In this document: piece by piece, positions 1 through 5,500 of the stretch | Layout: the number at the start of each line of letters is the position of its first letter | Numbering within the stretch: position 1 is the stretch's first letter | From: an uncultured Spirochaetaceae bacterium | GTDB taxonomy: Bacteria; Spirochaetota; Spirochaetia; Treponematales; Treponemataceae | Length of the DNA: 6,794 nt | Direction of reading: 5' to 3' | NCBI GenBank assembly: GCA_902773215.1 | Contig: CACYDQ010000241.1 | Coordinates: 1 to 6,794, forward strand | Notes under the pieces: model-generated | Database searches by the model: none | Told to the model about the DNA's origin: nothing | What the model saw: only the letters and a program-made list of their open reading frames with translations | Made by a program: the position numbers and the translations under genes

Positions 1-228
1 CCGGTCATCCCGGAGACGGCGGTGCTGGAAAAGTCCGGGACCAAGTACATCTATGTGGTCAACGCGGACGGGGCGACCGTCAGCCAGCGGAAGATAACCC
101 TGGGGAACAGCGTGGACGGCTACGTGCAGGTGACGGGCGGCGTCATCACCGGCGAGAAGATGGTCATAGAGGGAATGAACTCCCTGGGCGAGGGGTCTGC
201 CATCCGCGAGGTTGCGGCGGGAAAGTAG
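1..228 (+). CDS. Efflux RND transporter periplasmic adaptor subunit (HlyD/AcrA family), 3' end only
   Basis: The reading frame is open from the first base of the window and stops at TAG 226-228, giving 75 visible C-terminal residues; the true start lies upstream. The visible part matches the C-terminal beta-barrel and membrane-proximal region of membrane fusion proteins: an opening PETAVLEKSGTKYIYVV strand pair, then a KITLGNSVDGYVQV stretch and the G-E-K-M-V-I-E-G-M-N-S-L-G-E-G turn that corresponds to the family's 'GDxVVxxGxxxLxxG' ending. In known systems this protein sits in the periplasm, usually lipid- or membrane-anchored, and bridges the RND pump to a TolC-like outer-membrane channel. 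It ends 12 nt before the RND gene, so the two are almost certainly co-transcribed and partners. Family assignment is firm; substrate cannot be told, and no outer-membrane channel gene is visible. Confidence 0.88.
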   Translation, partial: PVIPETAVLEKSGTKYIYVVNADGATVSQRKITLGNSVDGYVQVTGGVITGEKMVIEGMNSLGEGSAIREVAAGK

Positions 229-240
229 GAAAGGGATAGT

Positions 241-3200
241 ATGCTAAGCGAAAAGACACTGCGCCACCCCATCCTCATGCTGATGGTTTTCCTCATGCTG
301 CTGATAATCGGCCTGTTCACCATCTCGAACATATCGATTGCGCTCTTCCCGGACATCGACATGCCCTACCTGATGATTTCGTCGTCCTACACGAATGCCG
401 ACCCGGAATCCGTGGAGAACTCCGTCACCAAGCCGATTGAGAACGCGCTTGTCTCCATAACGCACCTGGAATCCATCTCCTCCACCTCGTCCGAGGGTCG
501 CAGCACCGTCTCTCTGGAGTTTGCATACGGAACCGATCTGGACCAGGCGGCCAACGACGTGCGCGAGAAGCTGGACAGGGTGACGCGCTCGCTGCCTGAC
601 AACGTGAACCCGACGATACTGAAGATGAACATGTCTTCGGATTCCATCATGCGCATCGCCCTGCGTGGGAATCGGTCTGCGGATGACCTGAAGCGCTATG
701 CGGAGAACGTCGTCGTCGACATCCTTGAACAGGCGGACGGTGTGGGCGAGGCCTCCGCGATGGGAGGCCGCACCAAACTCGTGCGCGTGGAGCTGGAACT
801 GAACAGGCTTCAGGCATACGGCATGACCCTCTCGCAGGTGTCCTCGTCGCTTGCCAAGCAGAACGTCGATTTGGGCGGCGGTTCCATCACCGAGGGCATC
901 CTGGACTATTCGATCAGGACGGCTGGGCTGTATTCGAGCATCGAAGAGATAAACAATACGGTCGTCACGACCAAGAACGGCTACGACATCAAGCTGTCCG
1001 ACCTGGGGCGCGCCTACATGGGCTTCGGCGATGCTTCCAACGAGGTCTACATAAACGGCGAGCCGGGGGTTTACATCTCCATCTCCAAGCAGTCCGGTGC
1101 GAATACCGTCACGGTCGCCGACGCGGTCTACAAGAAGATAGAGGAGGTGGAGAAAGTCCTGCCTTCCGACATCCACCTGGAAATCATCAGCGATTCCTCC
1201 GAGTCCATCCGCGACACGCTGAGCACCTTGTTTGACGCGGCATGGCAGGGCCTCGTCCTCGCGGTCATCATCCTCTACCTCTTCCTCTGTTCCATGAAGA
1301 GCACGATAATCATCGCGATTTCGATTCCCCTTTCCATCGTCATAACCGTCCTCTGCATGAACTTCGCGGGCATCACGCTGAACCTCGTTACCCTTACGGG
1401 GCTTATCCTGGGGGTAGGTATGATAGTCGATGCGTCCATCGTCATGATAGACAACATCTACACCTACCGTTCGCGCGGCGCGAAGCCCCGGGTTGCAGCC
1501 GTTCTCGGAAGCTCCGAGATGCTCATGTCCGTCTTCTCCGGCAACCTGACGACGATCTGCGTCTTCGTCCCCTTCCTCTTCTTCCTGAAAGACCTCGGCA
1601 TGATGGGGCAGCTGTTCAAGGGCATCATCTTCACGGTCGTCATCTCGCTCGTCTCATCCCTCTTCGTCGCAATTTTCCTGGTGCCGGTACTGGCGGGCTA
1701 CTTCCTGCCGCTGACGAACAGGAACGAAAAGCCCCTGCGGAACCCCTTCTTCAAGGTTTTCTACGCCGCGCTGAACAAGGTGCAGGACATCATCCGCGAC
1801 TACTTCTACCGGCCCGTCCTCAAGGCCGCCCTGAACCACCGGCTGATTACGATCCTCATCTGCTGCACTGCCCTCATCGTCTCCCTGATGATGATTCCGA
1901 CGATGCGCATCAGCATGATGACGGGTGGAAGCGATTCTTCCGTCACGCTCAGGATTACGCTCCCGCTCGGTACGACCCTCTCCGAGACTTCCCGCGTCGT
2001 CAACGAGTTCCAGGAGATAATCAAGGAGGAGGTGAAGGGCTACAAGACCCTCATCGTGACGACGGGATCCGGCGGACGCAACGGGGGCAGCAACAGCGGC
2101 TCCATAGAGATTGTCCTGCCTGAAAGTTCCGAGCAGATAGACAACTCTCAGACCATACAGGGCAAGCTGCGTCCGCATTTCGCGGACTTCCCGTCCGTAA
2201 CCTTCAGCTTTGGCCGCGGCATGAGGCAGCAGATGGCGGGTGATGACCTGGATGTAGTCTTGCGTTCCGCCAGCCTGAGCGATGCCATGGGGGTCGCCGA
2301 GCAAATCGTGGACGTGATGAATTCCATCGAGGACATCGGAGAGCCTTCCCTGGACACGGACGACGGGCTTCCGCAGATGGAGATTGTCATAAACCGTACC
2401 AGGGCATACAACTTTGGCGTGAGCGTCAGCGCGGTCGCGAGCGAGATACAGGCCTGTATTGAGGGTAAGACCGTCACGACATATACCCAGGGAGGAGACG
2501 ACTACTCCGTCAAGGTGATGCTCCGCGACGAGGACGTGAAGTCCGTGCCCGATCTTGAGCAGATTTTCGTGCAGGGATCCAAGGGCCTTGTAGCCGTTTC
2601 CAACGTCGCGACTGTGATCAAGGGCTACGGCCCTGTGACAATCCGCCGCGAGAACCGCAGCAGGATCATCCACATCACTGCAGGAATCCTGACGCAGACG
2701 AACGCGAACGTCGTCGAGGACATGCTGAAAGAAAAAATCGCGGATACCTTTGTCATCCCGGATTCCGTGAGCGTCAGCTACGAGGGATCATGGAAGACGA
2801 TGAACGAGCAGACGAATGTCTACGGCAAGATTATCCTGCTCGCCATCCTGCTCGTCTTCGCGGTTATGGCGGCGACGTACGAGAGCTTCAAGGCCCCGCT
2901 CATAAACATCACGACGATTCCTTTCCTTATAATCGGTGTCGTCGCCATTTACAAGATAACCGGGCAGACTGCATCCATGCTTTCTGCCATCGGAATCATC
3001 ATGCTGGTCGGAATCGTCGTCAACAACGGTATCATTTTGGTTGACTACACTAACCTGCTGATTGACCGCGGCTACAAGATGAAGGAGGCGTGCCTGGAGG
3101 CCGGGACCAGCCGCCTGCGCCCCGTCTTGATGACGACGCTTACGACGATCCTCGGCATGCTCCCCATGTGCTTCGCGACGAGCGGAAGCGCGGGCATGGT

Positions 3201-5169
3201 GCAGCCGATTGGCGTGGCGGTCGTCGGCGGACTGACCAGCTCCACCTTCATCACGCTCTTCTTTATTCCGGTGCTCTACTCCCTCATCATGCGCGAGAAG
3301 AAACAGAAGAAGAGCCGCATACAGGTAGACCTGCCATCGCTGGATGAGGGGGCAGAGGCCGTTTCGCTTTCGCCGGAGGTCTCGGTTCTTCCTGCGGATG
3401 CGGATGTTGCACCGGGAGATCCTGCCGGATGGACCAGTGATGCTCAGCCGGAAACCGCCCTCACAGACATACCCCCCGCGACCTCCGAGCATATCGGATA
3501 TCAGGTTGCTGATGACGAGATCGACTTTGAGGACGGCATAGACGGTATTGATGACTTTATCCTTGCGGATGAGGACGAAGGTCTAGACCAGCCGAACCTC
3601 TGGGCCGCCATAAGCGTGGAGGAGATAGAGAAAACCACGGGGCCGCTCGGTGACGAGAAAGAGATGCGGGACGTGGAGTTCCGCGAACCGGAATACCCTT
3701 CCCCCGGACAGTCTTTCCCGCATGTCGAAGCTGACACTCCGGCTGAGCTTGAGGTCGAGGCAGTGCCGGAGATCCCCTCCGCCGCTGAAGAGCAGCCTGT
3801 TCCGGTCGTCGATCAGGATCCCGTCTCCGCCACAAGCTGGGCGGATACAGCTGACGAGGAAGAGGACGATATTGACCGTGCCATAGATGCGGCCTTTGAT
3901 GCCGCGGATGATGACGGGGGCGATGCGGACGGCTGGTCGGACTTCCTTGACGAGGACGACGCTGAGGCGGCTGTGCCAGAGGCATCCGGGCTTCCTGTTT
4001 CTGATCCTGTGCCTGCCCAAGAAACTGCGGTGGCGGACGAGCCTGAGCCGGAGATTGTGTCCGTGCCGGAACTGGAATCCGAACCGGGCTTTAACGAGGT
4101 TCCCGGGGAGACAGTTGTTTCCGAGTCTCCTGCCCCTGACTTTGACGAGGTTCCCGAGGAGACAGTTGTCTCCGAGCCTCCTGTCCCTGACTTTGACGGG
4201 GTTCCCGAGGATACTGATTTTGAGACGGAGCCTGTTCCCGAGCTTGCCGACGGGGACTTTACGGAAGTTCCCGAGGAGACGGTCGTGGACATGGCCAGTG
4301 AGTCCCCTGTTTCTGAAATTGAGCCGGAAGCTGAGCCTGAGCCCGTCGTTCCTGAGATGGAGGCTGTTCCTGAACTGACCGAGGAAGACTTTGAGCCTGA
4401 GCCGGAGGTTGTGCCTGTGCCGGAACTGGAATCCGAGCCGGACTTCGACAAGGATCCCGAGAAGACCGATATCTCCGAGCCTCCCGTATCAGATTTCAAC
4501 GTGATCCCTGCGGGGACTGAATCTGATACGGATGAAAGTGACGGGGAACCTGCCGTTCCGGCTGTGGAGCTTGAACCGGAGACAACAGGTCCGGAATCCG
4601 GGCCTGAGCCTGAGTGGATGTTTGAGACTGCATCCAGCGAGCCGCGTCTGGATGAAGATGATGCGGAGCCCCTGGCGGATCCGGCAGAGGATATTGCGAC
4701 GGCGTCGTTACCCGCCGAAGAAGCAGCCCTGATTCCTGCCGCTGAGGAGGAGCCTGTTCCTACGATGGAGCTGGAATCGGCCCCCGCCGAGAAGGTGCCT
4801 CCGGCCACAGCAGTGCCTCCGGCCACAGCAGTGCCTCCGGCCACAGCAGTGCCTCCGGCCACGGCAGTGCCTCAGGCCACAGCAGTGCCTCCGGCCACGG
4901 CAGTGCCTCCGGCCACGGCGGTGCCTTCGGCCACAGCAGTGCCTCCGGCCACGGCGGAGCCGGTCGTCGTGAATCCGGATCCTGCGCCCAAGCCTGTCCC
5001 CCGGCCTGTTCGCAAGGTTATGCCTAAGAAGGACAATGCCGTCTCCAACGACCATCATGTGGCGAACTTCAAGCGGATGAACCGTATAGCCGCGTTGCCT
5101 TCCGTTGCGAACGACAAGAAGGTTTCTGCGGGAAGCTTCGTCGCATACAAGCCGGTATCCGACCGCTAG
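241..5169 (+). CDS. RND-family efflux pump (AcrB/HAE1-like) with a 625-residue acidic C-terminal extension
   Basis: This is an inner-membrane, proton-driven RND exporter of 1642 residues; the family is usually about 1000-1060. The ATG at 241 is preceded by a purine-rich Shine-Dalgarno (AGGAAAGGG, 227-235) and gives the normal RND N-terminus: a short cytoplasmic stretch, then TM1 (about residues 10-32). The core has the standard duplicated layout: first periplasmic porter region (about 33-330), TM2-TM6 (about 334-500), TM7 (about 540-560), second periplasmic region (about 565-860), and TM8-TM12 (about 862-1017). The TM4 motif GMIVDASIVMIDNI puts D397 at the AcrB D407 position and A398 at the D408 position. 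The TM10 motif GIVVNNGIILVDY puts N928 where AcrB has K940. After REKKQKKSR (1018-1026) the protein continues as a low-complexity tail with no membrane segment and no Cys, so it should be cytoplasmic. Pump identity is near certain; AcrB/HAE1-like subclass is likely; substrate is unknown. Confidence 0.95.
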   Translation: MLSEKTLRHPILMLMVFLMLLIIGLFTISNISIALFPDIDMPYLMISSSYTNADPESVENSVTKPIENALVSITHLESISSTSSEGRSTVSLEFAYGTDLDQAANDVREKLDRVTRSLPDNVNPTILKMNMSSDSIMRIALRGNRSADDLKRYAENVVVDILEQADGVGEASAMGGRTKLVRVELELNRLQAYGMTLSQVSSSLAKQNVDLGGGSITEGILDYSIRTAGLYSSIEEINNTVVTTKNGYDIKLSDLGRAYMGFGDASNEVYINGEPGVYISISKQSGANTVTVADAVYKKIEEVEKVLPSDIHLEIISDSSESIRDTLSTLFDAAWQGLVLAVIILYLFLCSMKSTIIIAISIPLSIVITVLCMNFAGITLNLVTLTGLILGVGMIVDASIVMIDNIYTYRSRGAKPRVAAVLGSSEMLMSVFSGNLTTICVFVPFLFFLKDLGMMGQLFKGIIFTVVISLVSSLFVAIFLVPVLAGYFLPLTNRNEKPLRNPFFKVFYAALNKVQDIIRDYFYRPVLKAALNHRLITILICCTALIVSLMMIPTMRISMMTGGSDSSVTLRITLPLGTTLSETSRVVNEFQEIIKEEVKGYKTLIVTTGSGGRNGGSNSGSIEIVLPESSEQIDNSQTIQGKLRPHFADFPSVTFSFGRGMRQQMAGDDLDVVLRSASLSDAMGVAEQIVDVMNSIEDIGEPSLDTDDGLPQMEIVINRTRAYNFGVSVSAVASEIQACIEGKTVTTYTQGGDDYSVKVMLRDEDVKSVPDLEQIFVQGSKGLVAVSNVATVIKGYGPVTIRRENRSRIIHITAGILTQTNANVVEDMLKEKIADTFVIPDSVSVSYEGSWKTMNEQTNVYGKIILLAILLVFAVMAATYESFKAPLINITTIPFLIIGVVAIYKITGQTASMLSAIGIIMLVGIVVNNGIILVDYTNLLIDRGYKMKEACLEAGTSRLRPVLMTTLTTILGMLPMCFATSGSAGMVQPIGVAVVGGLTSSTFITLFFIPVLYSLIMREKKQKKSRIQVDLPSLDEGAEAVSLSPEVSVLPADADVAPGDPAGWTSDAQPETALTDIPPATSEHIGYQVADDEIDFEDGIDGIDDFILADEDEGLDQPNLWAAISVEEIEKTTGPLGDEKEMRDVEFREPEYPSPGQSFPHVEADTPAELEVEAVPEIPSAAEEQPVPVVDQDPVSATSWADTADEEEDDIDRAIDAAFDAADDDGGDADGWSDFLDEDDAEAAVPEASGLPVSDPVPAQETAVADEPEPEIVSVPELESEPGFNEVPGETVVSESPAPDFDEVPEETVVSEPPVPDFDGVPEDTDFETEPVPELADGDFTEVPEETVVDMASESPVSEIEPEAEPEPVVPEMEAVPELTEEDFEPEPEVVPVPELESEPDFDKDPEKTDISEPPVSDFNVIPAGTESDTDESDGEPAVPAVELEPETTGPESGPEPEWMFETASSEPRLDEDDAEPLADPAEDIATASLPAEEAALIPAAEEEPVPTMELESAPAEKVPPATAVPPATAVPPATAVPPATAVPQATAVPPATAVPPATAVPSATAVPPATAEPVVVNPDPAPKPVPRPVRKVMPKKDNAVSNDHHVANFKRMNRIAALPSVANDKKVSAGSFVAYKPVSDR
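4063..4092 (+). repeat. Dispersed 30-bp direct repeat in the RND tail, copy 1
   Basis: Encodes V-P-E-L-E-S-E-P-G-F. It is nearly identical in DNA to 4417-4446, which encodes V-P-E-L-E-S-E-P-D-F. Both copies sit just before a 'DF/GF...P' repeat unit, suggesting the tail grew by internal duplication. Confidence 0.75.
4087..4290 (+). repeat. Degenerate 51-bp tandem repeats (17-residue DFDEVPEETVVSEPPVP units) in the RND tail
   Basis: Units start at 4087, 4138 and 4189, with a more diverged fourth at 4255 after a 5-codon insertion. Units 1 and 2 differ at 6 of 51 bases by hand count. Unit 3 keeps the DFDGVPE beginning and then diverges. Unit 4 keeps DFTEVPEETVV. A further weak copy (DFDKDPEKTDISEPPV) begins at 4441. 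The period is a multiple of three, so copy-number changes would lengthen or shorten the tail without breaking the frame. Confidence 0.8.
4417..4446 (+). repeat. Dispersed 30-bp direct repeat in the RND tail, copy 2
   Basis: Second copy of the sequence at 4063-4092, about 354 bp downstream, again followed by a DFD-type acidic repeat unit. Confidence 0.75.
4795..4956 (+). repeat. Nine tandem copies of an 18-bp unit encoding VPPATA hexapeptides
   Basis: The unit is GTG CCT CCG GCC ACA GCA. Units 1-3 are identical in DNA. Units 4, 6, 7 and 9 differ only at synonymous third positions (ACG for ACA, GCG for GCA). Unit 5 has CAG (VPQATA) and unit 8 has TCG (VPSATA). The repeats encode residues 1519-1572, uncharged, between the acidic part of the tail and the basic end. 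The near-identity indicates recent expansion by slippage or recombination. Being in-frame, changes alter tail length rather than switching the gene off. Confidence 0.97.
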
Positions 5170-5173
5170 GAGG
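5168..5173 (+). promoter_or_regulatory. Ribosome binding site of the PII-like gene, overlapping the RND stop codon
   Basis: A full AGGAGG starts inside the RND stop codon TAG (5167-5169), 14 nt before the ATG at 5188; an overlapping AGGAG at 5171-5175 gives a 12-nt spacing. The spacing is slightly long, but no better start lies in the same frame. The arrangement suggests translation coupled to termination on the RND gene. Confidence 0.65.
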
Positions 5174-5187
5174 AGTGAGCGAAGCAA

Positions 5188-5475
5188 ATGTACAGGCTGG
5201 AAATAATTGCCAACAAGTCCGTCGAGGACGATATCATTGAAGCCCTAGAGCAGTATGTTCCGGGCATTCTCTATACGACCGTTCCCCTTGCCTACGGAAG
5301 AGGTGGAAACGACCGCAAACTGGGGACGCCGACTTGGCCTGAGACGAACTTCGTGATGATAAGTTATATAGAAGATGCATCCCTTCTCACGGTAAAGGCC
5401 GTGATGAAGGGCGTGAAAGATAAGTTCAAAGGAGAAGGAATCAAGCTTTTCTGCATAAAGGCGGAGGATTTGTAG
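5188..5475 (+). CDS. Small PII-like, RND transporter-associated protein (PG0541/DUF3240-like)
   Basis: This is a 95-residue soluble cytoplasmic protein with no signal peptide or membrane segment. The order of predicted elements fits the ferredoxin-like beta-alpha-beta-beta-alpha-beta PII fold: strand MYRLEIIAN (1-9), helix SVEDDIIEALEQY (11-23), strand YTTVPLAYG (29-37), a Gly-rich loop with GRGG (37-40) and TWPETN (49-54), strand FVMISYIED (55-63), helix (about 64-80), and strand KLFCIKAED. It is shorter than classical GlnB/GlnK (about 112). The GRG...(H/T)WPE pattern recalls the PG0541 family of transporter-associated proteins, and DUF3240 proteins occupy a similar place beside metal-type RND pumps. 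It starts 18 nt after the RND gene and is the last gene of the unit. By analogy with PII proteins it may bind a small ligand or metal and contact the pump; that is inference. Family recognition is from memory. Confidence 0.8.
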   Translation: MYRLEIIANKSVEDDIIEALEQYVPGILYTTVPLAYGRGGNDRKLGTPTWPETNFVMISYIEDASLLTVKAVMKGVKDKFKGEGIKLFCIKAEDL

Positions 5476-5500
5476 GCCTCTGCTGCTTCTTCATTTTTTT
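5461..5500 (+). terminator. Possible intrinsic terminator at the end of the efflux unit
   Basis: GCGGAGG (5461-5467) can pair with CCTCTGC (5477-5483), giving 7 bp with one G·U and a 9-nt loop that spans the stop codon of the PII-like gene. A pyrimidine-rich stretch ending in seven T (5494-5500) follows. The T run begins about 10 nt after the stem, further than usual, and it also encodes the last two Lys codons of the convergent symporter, so it may be coincidental. On the minus strand the G·U becomes an A·C mismatch and no strong T run follows, so it would not serve the symporter well. Confidence 0.35.

Larger units (their letters stand above)
3301..5166 (+). other. Region encoding the charge-segregated cytoplasmic tail of the RND pump (residues 1021-1642)
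   Basis: Residues 1021-1026 are a basic cap after TM12, as in many RND pumps. Residues 1027 to about 1515 are very rich in Asp, Glu, Pro, Val and Ser with few Lys/Arg. Within this are two clusters of acidic residues mixed with bulky hydrophobics (about 1091-1130, including W1121, and about 1205-1240, including W1232) that could be short binding motifs. Residues 1519-1572 are nine hexapeptide repeats. Residues 1581-1642 reverse the charge: I count 13 Lys/Arg against 4 Asp. The whole is predicted to be intrinsically disordered; I recognise no folded domain. The frame stays open without interruption from the RND core, so within this sequence it is one protein. A role as a long tether, interaction platform or regulatory arm is inference. 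Confidence 0.8.

Noticed and set aside
244..1176. 310-codon minus-strand open frame opposite the RND N-terminal half
   Set aside because: Composition is Arg/His/Asp/Gly-rich, typical of a shadow frame in G+C-rich DNA; the plus-strand RND frame is unmistakable.
1654..2673. 339-codon minus-strand open frame opposite the RND core
   Set aside because: Shadow of the RND gene with no family features.
3901..3960. Possible EF-hand/calcium-binding loop (DDDGGDADGWSDFLDED)
   Set aside because: The required spacing (Asp at 1, 3, 5, Gly at 6, hydrophobic at 8, Glu at 12) is not met; this is a general acidic cluster.
3813..4862. 349-codon antisense open frame, very Ser/Gly/Thr-rich
   Set aside because: It is the mirror of the repetitive Glu/Pro/Asp/Val codons of the RND tail. 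It has no recognisable domain and lies wholly within a clear gene.
4795..4956. CRISPR-like array
   Set aside because: The 18-bp units abut with no spacers and encode a continuous in-frame hexapeptide repeat.
4981..5166. Possible TonB-like fusion, because Glu-Pro repeats followed by Lys/Arg-Pro repeats resemble the TonB spacer
   Set aside because: There is no TonB C-terminal domain, and the topology predicted from 12 membrane segments puts the tail in the cytoplasm, not the periplasm.
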